A stretch of 64,000 bases of DNA. Source: Duganella sp. CF517. GTDB taxonomy: Bacteria; Pseudomonadota; Gammaproteobacteria; Burkholderiales; Burkholderiaceae_D. The position numbers were made by a program, and so were the translations under genes. Shown here one piece after another: positions 9,200-22,040 of the stretch (positions are counted from its first letter, which is position 1; each line of letters starts with the position of its first letter). The notes beneath the pieces are model-generated. The model ran no database searches and was not told the origin of the DNA. It saw only the letters and a program-made list of their open reading frames with translations. The stretch covers positions 124,001 through 188,000 of the forward strand of contig NZ_FODC01000004.1 in assembly GCF_900110275.1 (NCBI RefSeq), read 5' to 3'.

Positions 9200-12199
9200 T
9201 TAAGACTTCTCACTGGCCAGCGTCACCCGGACCTGCGCGCCGCCTTCGCTGCCGTTTGCGACTTCCAGCACCGCGCCGATGCGCGCGGCGCGCTCGCGCA
9301 TGCCCACCAGGCCGTAGTGGCCGCGGCGCTTGCCCTGGTCGAGGATGTCGTGCGCGATGCCCTTGCCGTCGTCGCGCACCTGCAAGGTCAGCGCGTCGGC
9401 GCCAAAGTCCAGCTCCACCACGATTTCCCCGGCCCCGGCGTGGCGGAAGGCGTTGCCGATCGCCTCGCGTCCGATGGCGAACAGATCGCCCCGCAGCGCC
9501 GCTTCCAGCGGATAGGGCGCGCCGCGCACCACCAGGCGATAACGCGCCGGCAGCAGCTCGGCCAGGCCGTTGCCGAAGCACGCCAGCGCCTCGGCCAGCG
9601 TCTCGTCGGCGGCCGCCGCCGAGCGCAAGCCCATCACCTCGTCCCGCCCCTCGACCAGCGCCCGTTCGATGTAGCCGATGCCGCGCTCCATCGCCGCGCG
9701 CGCGGGCAGGGCCGGCGGTATCTGCTCCATCGCCGCCTGCATCATCAGCACCGTGCCCTGCGCCTGTTGCAGGAAGGTGTCGTGCAGCGCGCGGGCGATG
9801 CGTTCGCGCTCGCTCAGGCGCTCCAGTTGGCGCGCCTCGATCAGCCTGGCCACCTGCGCCAGCCGCCAGCGCCACGCCAGCACCACCAGCAGGATCAGCA
9901 GCACACCGCACAGCAGCTTGAACCAGCCGCTTTGCAGGAACGTCGGCGGCAGCGCGATGTCGAGCGCCGCGCCCCGGGAATTCCACACGCCGTCACGGTT
10001 GGCGGCGATCACGTGGAAGCGGTAATTCCCCGGCTGCAGGTTGGTGTAGAACGCTTCGCGCCGGCCGTCGGCGTTTTGCCAGTCCTGGTCGACGCCGTCG
10101 AGCCGGTAGCGGAAGGCGCCGCGCTCCGGCACCGACAACGCCAGCGCGGTAAAGGCGATGTGCAGGTTGTTCGCGCCCTGCGGCAGGCGCAGCGGCCGGT
10201 CGGCGGCGTAGCGCTTGCCGTTGCTGGAGACCGAAAGGATTTCGACCGGCGGCGGCAGCGGGTCGCGGCGGATGGCGCCGGGCGTGATCAGCATCGCGCC
10301 GCTGGTGGTCGACAGCCACAGCTTGCCGTCGCCGGCCTGCACCATCGACGGGAACGGGCCGCTGGGCTGGACGGTGCCGGTCAGGCCTTCTTCGCTGCCC
10401 AGCAGTTCGTACGCCACCCTGGCGCCGTCGCGCACGAAGGCCTCGAGCTGGTCGGCGCCGATGCGGAAGGCGCCGTCGTGGCCGTGCAGCCAAAGTTCCC
10501 CCTGGTCGGTGGCGACGATGCCGCTGATGCCGCGCAGCTCGTGGCCGTCCGCGGCCAGCAGCGGCACGAAGCGCTGGCCGTCGTAGCGGGCCACGCCCGA
10601 TTCGCCCGCCACCCATAAATTGCCGTTGCGCTCATAGATGCACAGCACATTGCCGATGCGCAGGCCCTGTTCGGCGCCCAGCAGCGCCACCCTGGCGCCG
10701 TCGACGACGGCGATGCGGTTGCCCTGGTAGCCTATCCATAGCCGCTCGTGGGTGTCCGACAGCAGCGACATCACGCGCAGCTTGGGCAGCGCCGGGTACG
10801 GTTGTTCCCACCGGCCGTCGCGGTAGCGGAACAGGTCGTAGTTCAGATAGCTGGCCCACCAGTCGCCGTTGCGGCCGTGCGCCAGCGCGTACAGCGTGGG
10901 GCTGTCGCGCAGCGGCGCCGGCGGGGCGGGGATGAGCTTGCCCGCCTGCCAGATGCCCCGATAGCTGCCGAGCGCGGGGCCGCCAGCGCCGCTGCCGGCC
11001 ACCGAGCTCCAGAAACCGGTGCCGAGGGCGGCATGCCGGCGGCCTTCGGCGTCCATCAGCCAGGCGTTGGCGGCGAAGTTGCTGAGCCAGACCTTGCCGT
11101 CGGCGCCGGCCGCCAGGCCCGGCGTGACGATCGGCTGGTCGCCCGGCAGCGGCACGGCGCGGTGGCGGCGGAATCGATCGAGGCCGGTCGCGGTGCCGAA
11201 CCAGATATTGCCGTCGCGGTCTTCAAAAAAGGTTTGCGGACTCAGGCCGCTCAAGCCCTGGTCGCGCGTGAGGCGCTGGCGCGGATCGGGAAACACGTCC
11301 GGCAGCACGCGTTCGATGTGGGTATCGCTGGCCAGCCACATCGTGCCGGCGCGGTCGAACCACATGCCGCTGCCCGGCAGTTCCGGCTTCGGCGGCCTGG
11401 CGCCGGCGACCGGCGGCGTCTGCGCCAGGCGGTAGTTGGCGTCGCCGCCGTTCGACACCCATACTGTGCCGTCGGGCCCGGCGGCCAGCGACGCCAGCTC
11501 GATGTTGCCGGGACTGGCGACGCGGTAGCGCGCCTCGCCGGCGCGGCGGTAATAAACGCCGCTGGAGGTCGAGACCCACTGCGTGCCGGCGCGGTCGAAC
11601 AGCACCTGCCAGATGGCCTGGGGCGGATTGAAGCCGCTGTCGGCGCCGATGCGCACCCAGCGGTCGCGGGCGCGGTCGAGCCAGGCCAGGCCGCGCGCGG
11701 TGGTGGCCCACAGCACGCCGTCCGGCGCGGTGGTGAAGCTGTGGGCGGCGCCCGGCGGGAAGCCGTTGTCGGCGCCGTAGTGCGCGGCCTTGCCGTCCTT
11801 GAAGACGCTGGCGCCGCCGAAGCGGTAGCCGACCCACAGGCCGCCGTCGGGCGCGGTGTGCAGCGGCAGCACGATGGTCGAGCGCAGCGCGTGGCCGCCG
11901 ACCTGGTCGCGGCGCTCGAAATTGACGCCGTCGAAACGGTACAAGCCGGTGGGCGTGGACAGCCACAGCCAGCCGTCCGGGGTTTGCGTGATGGCCTGGA
12001 CTTGCGCCGGCGCGCCTTGGGCGGCGCTCCAGGCGCGGTGCGCGTAGTCGCCGAGCAGGCGCGCGTGCTGCGCGGCCAGCGCCGGCGGGGTGGGCGCGAT
12101 CAGTGCGATCAGCGCGATCAGCGCGCACAGCGCTCCCTGCATCAGCAAGCGGGCGCGCAGAAGTGTCCAACTCGTGATGATGTCCATGACAAGGAGCAT
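9200..12199 (-). CDS. propeller-type sensor histidine kinase
   Basis: The 999-residue sensor has a signal or anchor segment (about residues 12-43), many Trp/Gly-rich blades of a periplasmic two-component-regulator propeller, a Y_Y_Y domain (about 680-750, '[14 protein letters not shown]') and a membrane segment (about 757-777). The kinase core follows: a HisKA_3 dimerisation helix with phospho-accepting His near 804 in [14 protein letters not shown], then an HATPase domain with [18 protein letters not shown] and GLVGMRERA. HisKA_3 kinases normally signal to NarL/LuxR-type regulators, but none is adjacent. The start is uncertain: ATGs at 12199 and 12187 both lack a Shine-Dalgarno sequence. The stimulus is unknown; related propeller sensors often detect sugars. 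Confidence 0.88.
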   Translation of the reverse strand: MLLVMDIITSWTLLRARLLMQGALCALIALIALIAPTPPALAAQHARLLGDYAHRAWSAAQGAPAQVQAITQTPDGWLWLSTPTGLYRFDGVNFERRDQVGGHALRSTIVLPLHTAPDGGLWVGYRFGGASVFKDGKAAHYGADNGFPPGAAHSFTTAPDGVLWATTARGLAWLDRARDRWVRIGADSGFNPPQAIWQVLFDRAGTQWVSTSSGVYYRRAGEARYRVASPGNIELASLAAGPDGTVWVSNGGDANYRLAQTPPVAGARPPKPELPGSGMWFDRAGTMWLASDTHIERVLPDVFPDPRQRLTRDQGLSGLSPQTFFEDRDGNIWFGTATGLDRFRRHRAVPLPGDQPIVTPGLAAGADGKVWLSNFAANAWLMDAEGRRHAALGTGFWSSVAGSGAGGPALGSYRGIWQAGKLIPAPPAPLRDSPTLYALAHGRNGDWWASYLNYDLFRYRDGRWEQPYPALPKLRVMSLLSDTHERLWIGYQGNRIAVVDGARVALLGAEQGLRIGNVLCIYERNGNLWVAGESGVARYDGQRFVPLLAADGHELRGISGIVATDQGELWLHGHDGAFRIGADQLEAFVRDGARVAYELLGSEEGLTGTVQPSGPFPSMVQAGDGKLWLSTTSGAMLITPGAIRRDPLPPPVEILSVSSNGKRYAADRPLRLPQGANNLHIAFTALALSVPERGAFRYRLDGVDQDWQNADGRREAFYTNLQPGNYRFHVIAANRDGVWNSRGAALDIALPPTFLQSGWFKLLCGVLLILLVVLAWRWRLAQVARLIEARQLERLSERERIARALHDTFLQQAQGTVLMMQAAMEQIPPALPARAAMERGIGYIERALVEGRDEVMGLRSAAAADETLAEALACFGNGLAELLPARYRLVVRGAPYPLEAALRGDLFAIGREAIGNAFRHAGAGEIVVELDFGADALTLQVRDDGKGIAHDILDQGKRRGHYGLVGMRERAARIGAVLEVANGSEGGAQVRVTLASEKS

Positions 12200-12242
12200 A
12201 GCGGATTTCAACTTGAAATTTCAAACCACAAATTAAAAACGC

Positions 12243-12273
12243 AAAAAAAACGCCCCGGGGATCAGTCGGGGCG
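12243..12273 (-). terminator. ppc terminator
   Basis: On the minus strand CGCCCCG and CGGGGCG form the stem, followed by a run of eight T. It lies 29 bases after the ppc stop and separates ppc from the sensor kinase gene. Confidence 0.85.
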
Positions 12274-12301
12274 CTGGTCGTTCAATCGACGGTGAAACGG
12301 C

Positions 12302-15184
<2,883 letters not shown>

Positions 15185-15332
15185 GTGATAAGCCGCAAAG
15201 ATGTGAAATGTCGGTGCAAAGGCTGGTAGCCCGGTTCTGCATGAAGGTGAGCATGATAAAATTTGTGATCTTAAACATGCGCGATTTACTGGCCAGCGCC
15301 GGTGAGCGTCAGCTACAGCGAAAGAACTGGTT

Positions 15333-16364
15333 TTGAAAACATCCGAAGTGGTCCAAACTCCCCCGTCCAGATTGGTGATCGCATCGCGGGAGAGCCGCCT
15401 GGCCATGTGGCAGGCCGAGCACGTCCGTGAACGCTTGACATTATTATATCCGCAGTGCGATGTCAAAATTGTCGGAATGACGACGAAAGGCGATCAAATT
15501 CTGGATCGCACCTTGTCCAAGGTCGGCGGCAAGGGCCTGTTCGTCAAGGAACTGGAGGTGGCGATGGCCGAGGGCCGCGCCGACCTGGCGGTCCATTCGC
15601 TCAAGGACGTGCCGATGGAGCTGCCGGAGGGCTTCGCGCTGGCCGCCGTGATGCTGCGCGAAGACCCGCGCGACGCCTTCGTCTGCAACGACTACGCCAC
15701 CCTGGCGGACCTGCCGCCGGGCGCCATCGTCGGCACCAGCAGCCTGCGCCGCCAGGCGCTGATCGCGGCGCGCTATCCGCACCTGGTCATCAAACCGCTG
15801 CGCGGCAACCTCGACACGCGCCTGTCCAAGCTCGATCGCGGCGACTACAGCGCCATCATCCTGGCCGCCGCCGGCCTCAAGCGCCTGGGACTGCCGCAGC
15901 GCATCCGCGCCGTGCTGGCGCCCGAGGACAGCCTGCCGGCCGCCGGGCAGGGCGCGATGGCGATCGAGATCGCCGAGCGCGACGACGGCATGGATTTGAA
16001 GGCCTTGCTGGCGCCGCTCAACGACCTGGCCACCGAGCAGGCCGTCAGGGCCGAGCGCAAGGTGTCGAGGGTGTTCGGCGGCAGCTGCCAGATTCCGCTG
16101 GCGGCCTACGCCACCGTGGAGGACGGCCGGATGCACCTGCGCGCCATGGTCGGCACGCCGGACGGCAGCCGCGTCGCCAGCGCCGAGGTGCGCGGCGCGG
16201 CCGCCGATCCGGAGGCGCTGGGCCTGCAAGTGTCCGAGCTGCTGCGCGCGCAGGACGCGGTCGGCATCCTGGCCGCCTGCCTGAGCGACGCCGCCCAGGC
16301 CGAGGAGGAGGCGCGCTCGCGCGAGCTGAACGCCGACGGCTCGACCGGCGCCCAGCCGGTTTGA
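15333..16364 (+). CDS. hemC: hydroxymethylbilane synthase (porphobilinogen deaminase)
   Basis: This is a complete deaminase of 343 residues that joins four porphobilinogens into hydroxymethylbilane in the cytosol. Signatures include the [18 protein letters not shown] start, [18 protein letters not shown], and [12 protein letters not shown], whose Cys252 holds the dipyrromethane cofactor. The start must be non-ATG: TTG at 15333, with GAAAGA about eight bases upstream, fits the conserved N-terminus. The Asp/Glu/Ala-rich tail after about residue 320 is longer than usual. It heads the hemC-hemD-hemX-hemY operon. Confidence 0.95.
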   Translation: MKTSEVVQTPPSRLVIASRESRLAMWQAEHVRERLTLLYPQCDVKIVGMTTKGDQILDRTLSKVGGKGLFVKELEVAMAEGRADLAVHSLKDVPMELPEGFALAAVMLREDPRDAFVCNDYATLADLPPGAIVGTSSLRRQALIAARYPHLVIKPLRGNLDTRLSKLDRGDYSAIILAAAGLKRLGLPQRIRAVLAPEDSLPAAGQGAMAIEIAERDDGMDLKALLAPLNDLATEQAVRAERKVSRVFGGSCQIPLAAYATVEDGRMHLRAMVGTPDGSRVASAEVRGAAADPEALGLQVSELLRAQDAVGILAACLSDAAQAEEEARSRELNADGSTGAQPV

Positions 16365-16385
16365 TGGCCGGCGGAAGACCATCGC

Positions 16386-17186
16386 ATGACCGGTAGCGTC
16401 GTCATCACCCGGCCCCTGGCGCAAGCGCGGCCGCTGGCGGCCCGCGTGGCCGCGCTGGGGCGCGAAGTCGAGGTGCTGCCTTTGCTGGAGATCGCGCCGC
16501 TGCCGGACCCATCGGCGCTGCGGGCCGCGCTGGCGCGGCTGTGCGGCCCCGTGCCGGCCTACGCGATGGTCGCGTTCGTGTCGCCCAACGCCATCGACGC
16601 CGCCTTCGCCCATATTCAACAGTGGCCGGCCGGCGTGACGGCGGCCGTGGTGGGCGAGGGCAGCCGGCTGGCGCTGGCCGCGCACGGCGTCACCGCGGAC
16701 CGGTTCGATATCGTCAGCCCGGCCGACAACGGCCACAGCGATTCCGAACATTTGCTGCAAACGCTGGATTTGGCCGCGCTGAAAGACCGTCCGGTGCTGA
16801 TCGTGCGCGGCGAGAGCGGACGCGAGCTGATGGGCGACGGCCTGCGCGCGGCCGGCGCCCGGGTCGACGTGGTGGCGGCCTACCGCCGCTCGGTGCCGCA
16901 GCTGACGCCGGCGCTGGAAGCCACCCTGCGCCGCTTGCTGGCGCGACCAAACGACTGGATCGTCACCAGTTCCGAGGCGTTGCGCGGCCTGTGCGGCCTG
17001 CTGGCCGAGCTGGATGCAAAAAGCCCGGGCGGCACGCCGTCATGTGTTGTGTCGATGCAACAACAGCATTTGATCGTCCCGCATGCCCGAATTGCCGAAA
17101 CTGCAAGCAATTTGGGCTTTTCCCGTCTGACGCTCACCGGATCAGGCGACGAACGCCTGCTGGCCGCGTTACAATCACGCCTATGA
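16386..17186 (+). CDS. hemD: uroporphyrinogen-III synthase
   Basis: The 266-residue protein begins MTGSVVITRPLAQARPLA, typical of HemD, which closes and inverts ring D of hydroxymethylbilane to give uroporphyrinogen III. The conserved 'FVSPNAID' and 'VTSSEALRGL' segments are present, as expected for this poorly conserved two-domain family. It starts 21 bases after hemC, and its TGA overlaps the hemX ATG (ATGA), indicating coupled translation. Confidence 0.92.
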   Translation: MTGSVVITRPLAQARPLAARVAALGREVEVLPLLEIAPLPDPSALRAALARLCGPVPAYAMVAFVSPNAIDAAFAHIQQWPAGVTAAVVGEGSRLALAAHGVTADRFDIVSPADNGHSDSEHLLQTLDLAALKDRPVLIVRGESGRELMGDGLRAAGARVDVVAAYRRSVPQLTPALEATLRRLLARPNDWIVTSSEALRGLCGLLAELDAKSPGGTPSCVVSMQQQHLIVPHARIAETASNLGFSRLTLTGSGDERLLAALQSRL

Positions 17187-18352
17187 ACGATTTGCCTACA
17201 TTACCCGACCCTGTCGCCCCGACCGGCACCGCCTACGGCGCCGCCGCCGAGTCCCCGTCCGCGCCGCTGAAATCGCCGCCGGAGCCCCGCTTGCTCGACA
17301 CGCTGCAACAGCCGCGCATCCTGCTGGGCGGGGTGGTGGTGCTGGCCGTGTTGCTGGCCGCCCAGACCTGGTCGACCCACAACAAGATGGGCAAGCTGCG
17401 TCAGGAAATGGCGCTGCGCCTGCAAAAAGGCGACTCGGTCAACGCCGAAACCGGCACCATGGCGCGCGCCGTGCAGGAAACCAGCCGCGAATTGCAGATC
17501 AAGGTTGGCCTGCTGGAAAGCAAACAACTGGAGGCGCAGAGCCAGCAACTGGCGCTCGAGCAGCTGTACCAGGATCTGTCGAAGAACCGCGACGAGTGGG
17601 CGCTGACCGAGATCGAACAGGTCTTGTCGACCGCCAGCCAGCAGCTGCAACTGGCCGGCAACGTGCCGGGCGCGCTGATCGCGCTGCAAAACGCCGACCG
17701 CAGCCTGTCGCGGTCGGACAAGCCGCAGTTCATCACGATCCGCCGCGCCATCGCCAAGGACACCGAAAAGCTCAAGGCCCTGCCGAGCGTCGACTCGGTC
17801 GGCGTCGCGCTGCGCCTGGACAACGTCATCGCCCAGATCGACCACTTGCCGATGCTGTCGGACGAGAAGCCGACCTTGCCGGCGGCGCCGGAAAAGAAGG
17901 TCAAGCTCAAACCGCTGCTCGACAAGAACGGTAAGCCGGTGCCCGTGGTCGAACCGAGCGAGCCGAGTCCATGGCTGCTGGCGCTGCAAAACACCTGGAC
18001 CGGCTGGAGCACGGAAATGTGGACCGACGTGCGCCAATTGATCCGCGTGCGCAGCGTGGAAACGCCGGACGCGCTGATGCTGTCGCCGACGCAGGCCTAC
18101 TTCCTGCGCGAGAACCTCAAATTGCGGCTGCTGAACGCCCGCATGGCGCTGCTGTCGCGCAATGAAACGGCGTTCCGCGCCGACCTGATCGCCGCCCAGG
18201 AAGCGCTGGTCAAGTATTTCGACACGCGCGCCAAGAACACCCAGACCGTGCAGGCGCTGCTGCGCCAGGTGCAGACCAGCAATCTGGCGATCGAGATGCC
18301 GACCCTGTCGGACAGCCTGAACGCCGTGCGTAACTACAAAGCGAAGCAATAA
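17183..18352 (+). CDS. hemX: HemX, inner-membrane protein of the haem operon
   Basis: The 389-residue protein has a Pro/Ala-rich cytoplasmic N-terminus, one membrane helix (about residues 46-64), and a long periplasmic part with coiled-coil character (about 70-150, rich in Gln, Glu and Leu). It is often annotated as uroporphyrin-III C-methyltransferase, but no SAM-binding motif is visible, so that name should not be used as a function. Its role is unknown; it probably acts as a scaffold with HemY. The ATG at 17183 overlaps the hemD stop. Confidence 0.88.
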   Translation: MNDLPTLPDPVAPTGTAYGAAAESPSAPLKSPPEPRLLDTLQQPRILLGGVVVLAVLLAAQTWSTHNKMGKLRQEMALRLQKGDSVNAETGTMARAVQETSRELQIKVGLLESKQLEAQSQQLALEQLYQDLSKNRDEWALTEIEQVLSTASQQLQLAGNVPGALIALQNADRSLSRSDKPQFITIRRAIAKDTEKLKALPSVDSVGVALRLDNVIAQIDHLPMLSDEKPTLPAAPEKKVKLKPLLDKNGKPVPVVEPSEPSPWLLALQNTWTGWSTEMWTDVRQLIRVRSVETPDALMLSPTQAYFLRENLKLRLLNARMALLSRNETAFRADLIAAQEALVKYFDTRAKNTQTVQALLRQVQTSNLAIEMPTLSDSLNAVRNYKAKQ

Positions 18353-18354
18353 CC

Positions 18355-19551
18355 ATGCGATTATTTCTCTGGTTGGTCGCATTGATGGCCGCGGCCATCG
18401 GCATCGCCGTGACGGCGCGTTTCAATCCGGGCAACGTGGTGCTGTTCTACCCGCCGCACCGGATCGACATGTCGCTCAACTTCTTCTGCGTGCTGGCGGC
18501 GGCGCTGTTCGTGTTCCTGTACGCGGTCATCCGCGCCTTGCGCGCCACGCTCAAGATGCCGGCCAAGGTGGCGCTCTATCGCCAGCAAAAGCGCGAGCGC
18601 GATGGCAACAAAGGCTTGCGCGAGGCGTTGAAGGCCTTGTTCGAAGGGCGCTTCGGCCATGCCGAAAAGGCCGCGATCCGGGCCTCGGAACTGCCGGAGA
18701 ACGCCGGCGTGGCCGCGCTGATCGGCGCGCGCGCCGCGCACCGCATGCGCCAGGGCGCCCGCCGCGACCAGTGGCTGGCCAAGCTGAACGACGACAACGT
18801 CATGAAAACCGCGCGCCTGATGACGATGACCGAATTGCTGGTCGACGACCATCAGCCGGAAGCGGCGCTCGACGCCGTGCGCGAGCTCAACGCCAGCGGC
18901 ACGCGCCACATCCACGCGCTGCAATGGTCGTTGAAGGCCCAGCAGCAGGCCAAGAACTGGCCGGAAGTGCTGCGCCTGGTGCGCTCGCTCGACAAGCACC
19001 GCGCGCTGCATCCGGCGCTGTCGGCGCGGCTGCGCGAGCTCGCTTACGCGGACATGCTGTCGGACCACACCAACGACGCCGAATCGCTGCAGCGGGTGTG
19101 GGCGACGGTGCCGAACGCGGACCGCGTCAAGCCCTACGTCGCCTGCCTGGCGGCGACCGCCTTCAACGCGCGCGGCCTGCACGACGAGGCGCGCAGGGTG
19201 GCCGAGGAATCGCTGGCCGCCGACTGGGACGAGCGCGTGATCCGCGCCTACCGCGAAGCGGCGGCGCCGGCCGGCTCGGCGGCGTTGCTGGCGCAGATCG
19301 AGGCGTGCGAAAAATGGCTGCACACGCGCCCGACGGACGCCGAACTGGCGCTCACGCTCGGTTCCCTGTGCCTGAAGCAGAAACTGTGGGGCAAGGCGCA
19401 GCGCTATCTGGAGCAGGCGCTGTCGGACGCGTCCGATCCGCGCATGGTGCGCGAATCGCACCTGAAGCTGGCGCAGATGCACGAGGCGCTGCAGCAGCAG
19501 GAAGAGGCGGCCAACCACTACCGCCAGTGCGCGCTAGCAACCATCCTGTGA
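18355..19551 (+). CDS. hemY: HemY, TPR-type membrane protein of the haem operon
   Basis: The 398-residue protein has two N-terminal membrane segments (about 3-20 and 42-62, HemY_N) followed by helical TPR-like repeats to the C-terminus. This is the proteobacterial HemY, not the protoporphyrinogen oxidase of Bacillus that shares the name. It lies two bases after hemX and is thought to organise haem-synthesis enzymes at the membrane. Its TGA shares a base with the first unit of the downstream palindromic repeat array, so the repeats abut the end of the coding region. Confidence 0.9.
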   Translation: MRLFLWLVALMAAAIGIAVTARFNPGNVVLFYPPHRIDMSLNFFCVLAAALFVFLYAVIRALRATLKMPAKVALYRQQKRERDGNKGLREALKALFEGRFGHAEKAAIRASELPENAGVAALIGARAAHRMRQGARRDQWLAKLNDDNVMKTARLMTMTELLVDDHQPEAALDAVRELNASGTRHIHALQWSLKAQQQAKNWPEVLRLVRSLDKHRALHPALSARLRELAYADMLSDHTNDAESLQRVWATVPNADRVKPYVACLAATAFNARGLHDEARRVAEESLAADWDERVIRAYREAAAPAGSAALLAQIEACEKWLHTRPTDAELALTLGSLCLKQKLWGKAQRYLEQALSDASDPRMVRESHLKLAQMHEALQQQEEAANHYRQCALATIL

Positions 19552-19807
19552 ATAACCCCGGGGTCAAGTCTGTCATTTAGACACGAGCGGGACCGTAGCA
19601 TCAAGATACGGTCGAGCCGAATAACCCCGGGGTCAAGTCTGTCATTTAGACACGAGCGGGACCGTAGCATCAAGATACGAATAACCCCGGGGTCAAGTCT
19701 GTCATTTAGACACGAGCGGGACCGTAGCATCAAGATACGGTCGAGCCGGTGTCCGAATGACAGACTTGACCCCGCGGGTTGGAATGACAGACTTGACCCC
19801 GCGGGTT
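19551..19807. repeat. REP-like palindromic array (RAYT type)
   Basis: Three direct units start at 19551, 19620 and 19680 (69, 60 and 69 bases). Each has a 'ggggtcaagtctgtcatt' arm, a GACAC..., and an inner hairpin GACCGT/ACGGTC; unit 2 lacks the last nine bases, gtcgagccg. After unit 3 come two inverted copies of the arm, gaatgacagacttgacccc, at about 19755-19773 and 19781-19800. Unit 3 plus the first inverted arm forms one long palindrome (about 25-bp arms, two mismatches). No transposase gene is present. It probably forms the 3' end of the hem transcript. Confidence 0.85.
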
Positions 19808-19959
19808 GTTGGTTCGGAGGGGGGCGTTTTTCATTTGGGACTGGGTACGCTTGCGTACAGATGGTGGCGGCATAAGAGCGCACGATGCTTGCACTGGCCG
19901 ATGAGCGATCTTTCTTTTCATCGGCCCTCCGCAGCATTCCCCACCTCAAGGAAAATCCC

Positions 19960-20331
19960 ATGTCGTTTCAACACGCAGTCGTCTGGCTTGACCAGACCGA
20001 AGCCCACGTTATCCATTTCACCCGTGACGACGCCGAGACCGAAGTGATCAAGACCACGTCGCAGCACAAGAAGGCTGGCGTCGTGAGCAACAATCGCGCC
20101 GAGGAAGACACCACCTACATGGACGAGGTCATCGCCGCGCTGACCGAAGCCAAGCAAATCCTGGTGGTCGGCCCCGGCCAGGAAAAGCTGGCGCTGATGC
20201 GCCACATGACCAAGGCCCACGCCGACACCGCCGACAAGGTCGTCAGCGTCGAAACGGTCGACCATCCGAACGACGGCGAGCTGTTGACCTATGCGCGCAA
20301 GTATTTCGTCAAGTCCGATCTGACCCATTAA
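19960..20331 (+). CDS. small conserved protein ('translational machinery protein' type)
   Basis: The 123-residue soluble protein begins MSFQHAVVWLDQTEAHVIHF and contains 'LTEAKQILVVGPGQEKLALM' and 'VSVETVDHPNDGELLTYARKYF'. It resembles small betaproteobacterial proteins annotated as translational machinery proteins, with a fold like domain 3 of eRF1/Pelota; that is a recollection, not an alignment. The start at 19960 is set by CAAGGA nine bases upstream. It appears monocistronic. A 9-bp stem (19896-19926) lies in its leader. Function is unknown. Confidence 0.7.
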   Translation: MSFQHAVVWLDQTEAHVIHFTRDDAETEVIKTTSQHKKAGVVSNNRAEEDTTYMDEVIAALTEAKQILVVGPGQEKLALMRHMTKAHADTADKVVSVETVDHPNDGELLTYARKYFVKSDLTH

Positions 20332-20355
20332 AATTTCCGCACGGTAGTGCTGCAA

Positions 20356-20384
20356 TGCACAAGCGCTCTGGACTTCGTTATAAT
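20356..20384 (+). promoter_or_regulatory. ppa promoter
   Basis: A perfect TATAAT lies at 20379-20384, 41 bases before the ppa ATG. The hexamer 17 bases upstream (tgcaca, 20356-20361) is a weak -35 match. Confidence 0.55.
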
Positions 20385-20425
20385 TACGCAGTTAAACATT
20401 TGCCAGCACAACAACGAGGAAACCC

Positions 20426-20971
20426 ATGAGCTTGAATAAAGTGCCTTCCGGCCGCGATTTGCCAAACGACTTCAACGTGATCATCGAAATCCCGATGAAC
20501 GCCGATCCGATCAAGTACGAAGTCGACAAGGAATCGGGCGCGATCTTCGTCGATCGCTTCATGGGCACCGCGATGCACTACCCATGCAACTACGGCTACG
20601 TGCCGAACACCCTGTCCGACGACGGCGACCCGGTCGACGTGCTGGTCATCACCCCGTTCCCGCTGATTCCGGGCGTGGTGGTGCGCTGCCGTCCTATCGG
20701 CGTGCTGAAGATGACCGACGAATCCGGTGAAGACGCCAAAGTGCTGGCCGTGCCGGTCGACAAGGTACTGTCGATCTACAGCCACTGGCAGAAGCCGGAA
20801 GACCTTAACGAACTGCGCCTGCGCCAGATCCAGCACTTCTTCGAGCACTACAAAGATCTGGAAAAAGGCAAATGGGTCAAGATCGACGGCTGGTACGGTC
20901 CGGAAGAAGCCAAACAGGAAATCCTGAACGGCGTCGCTTCGTACAACAAGGAAGCGGCAAGCAATTCCTGA
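20426..20971 (+). CDS. ppa: inorganic pyrophosphatase
   Basis: This family I soluble pyrophosphatase (181 residues, usual 175-180) hydrolyses PPi to two phosphates and drives biosynthetic reactions forward. The Asp-rich active-site signature [10 protein letters not shown] lies near 69-78, with E/K/Y ligands in IKYEVDK and [22 protein letters not shown] lies near the C-terminus. The start is preceded by ACGAGGAAACCC. It is monocistronic, with its own promoter and a strong terminator. Confidence 0.97.
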   Translation: MSLNKVPSGRDLPNDFNVIIEIPMNADPIKYEVDKESGAIFVDRFMGTAMHYPCNYGYVPNTLSDDGDPVDVLVITPFPLIPGVVVRCRPIGVLKMTDESGEDAKVLAVPVDKVLSIYSHWQKPEDLNELRLRQIQHFFEHYKDLEKGKWVKIDGWYGPEEAKQEILNGVASYNKEAASNS

Positions 20972-21002
20972 TGCACCGCCGGCCGAACCACCGGCCGGCA
21001 GC

Positions 21003-21063
21003 AAAAAGCCCCGTGCGGGCTTGCGGCGACCTCGGTCGTTGCAAGCCCGCGCGGGGCTTTTTT
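21003..21063. terminator. strong bidirectional terminator between ppa and the crp-like gene
   Basis: AAAAAGCCCCG.GCGGGCTTGC pairs with GCAAGCCCGC.CGGGGCTTTTTT, an almost continuous stem of about 20 bp with A and T tracts on the two sides. It serves both ppa (+) and the convergent regulator gene (-). Confidence 0.9.
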
Positions 21064-21079
21064 ATTTGTCCGGGCGGGT

Positions 21080-21679
21080 TTATTCGCGCGTGGCGCCCTC
21101 GGCCGCTTCGGCGGCCTCGGCCTCGCGCCGCAAGCGCGACATGTATTGCGGCGTGATGCCCAGGTAGGAGGCGATCGCGCGTTGCGAGATGCGCGCCTCC
21201 AGCCCCGGATATTCCTCGCGGAACGCGGCCAGGCGCTCTTGCGCCGACGTCTCGCCGTTGCTGTAGGCGCGTTGCGCCAGGCTCTGCAAGCCATGCATCG
21301 CGGCCTGCAGATGATAATGTTGCAATACTTCATGCTGGGCGCGCAGCGCGCACGACTGCGCCCAGTCCAGCGTGAAGCCGTGGATGGTGGTTTCGGCGAC
21401 CAGGAACTGCACGGCCGCTTGGCCGCTCTCGCCGGTGATCAGATCGGTCAGCGTGGTGGCGGACTCGCCCTCGCGGAAAAACCGCAAGGTCATCTCGACG
21501 CCGTCCCGATTGAAAAAGCCGCTGCGCGCGACGCCGCTGGCGAGCCAGTGCACCTGGGTGGCGGGCACGCCGGCATGCTGCAGGAACTCACCTTTGCGCG
21601 CGTGGAACGGCTCGGCGATCGTCGCCAGCAGGTTCGTCACGTTGGTGTAGGACTCTTCACTGACATTGATACGCTTCAT
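21080..21679 (-). CDS. Crp/Fnr-family transcriptional regulator
   Basis: The 199 residues comprise an N-terminal cNMP-binding-like beta-barrel (about 20-120; 'FHARKGEFLQHAGVPATQVHWLASG' region) and a C-terminal helix-turn-helix, ISQRAIASYLGITPQYMSRLRRE, typical of the Crp/Fnr subgroup with YLGITPxxxSRLR. No cysteine cluster for an Fe-S centre is visible, so it is not an Fnr-type oxygen sensor. The effector is unknown. The start is chosen at MKRINVSEESY (21679) from family length; an upstream in-frame ATG at 21727 would add 16 residues. It is divergent from dps. Confidence 0.78.
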   Translation of the reverse strand: MKRINVSEESYTNVTNLLATIAEPFHARKGEFLQHAGVPATQVHWLASGVARSGFFNRDGVEMTLRFFREGESATTLTDLITGESGQAAVQFLVAETTIHGFTLDWAQSCALRAQHEVLQHYHLQAAMHGLQSLAQRAYSNGETSAQERLAAFREEYPGLEARISQRAIASYLGITPQYMSRLRREAEAAEAAEGATRE

Positions 21680-22040
21680 TGTGGCGGACTTGAAGCGGTT
21701 CCGTTGTTTTATAAAATCTGCATTCATGCTGTGTGTGCCACATTCCTCATAAAACCATACAACGGGGCATAGAGTATAGGCTTGATTGAAAATGCTGTGA
21801 AGCAAACTGGTTTCATCAATCCGGACAAAATTGTATCAACCCGATTTTACCCCGTTGATCAAATGCGGGTATCGGCGGCCTCCGTTGACGCCCGCGCCGG
21901 TCCGATCCGTCAGGCAAAGACGCCGCCGACATCGCCGCGCCGGCGGGGCGGCGTTGACCCGGTTTGCCGAGCGGTACGTTCCCACGCGCAGGCCTGGTTA
22001 CGATTACAATAAAGGTCCAAGCTAATAGAAGGAGTTACAC
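21680..22040. other. divergent intergenic region crp-like / dps
   Basis: About 360 bases without a gene if the regulator starts at 21679. A TACAAT at 22005-22010 is a plausible dps -10, 31 bases before its ATG, with no clear -35. The A/T-rich part around 21770-21850 probably holds the opposite promoter. No clear regulator-binding palindrome was found. Confidence 0.4.

Noticed and set aside
17183-18352. Naming hemX a uroporphyrin-III C-methyltransferase
   Set aside because: No SAM-binding or methyltransferase motif is present; the name is an inherited mis-annotation of this operon position.
19551-19807. CRISPR array
   Set aside because: Repeats are 60-69 bases with no unique spacers between them, contain internal palindromes, and are followed by inverted copies. 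This is a REP-type element, not CRISPR.
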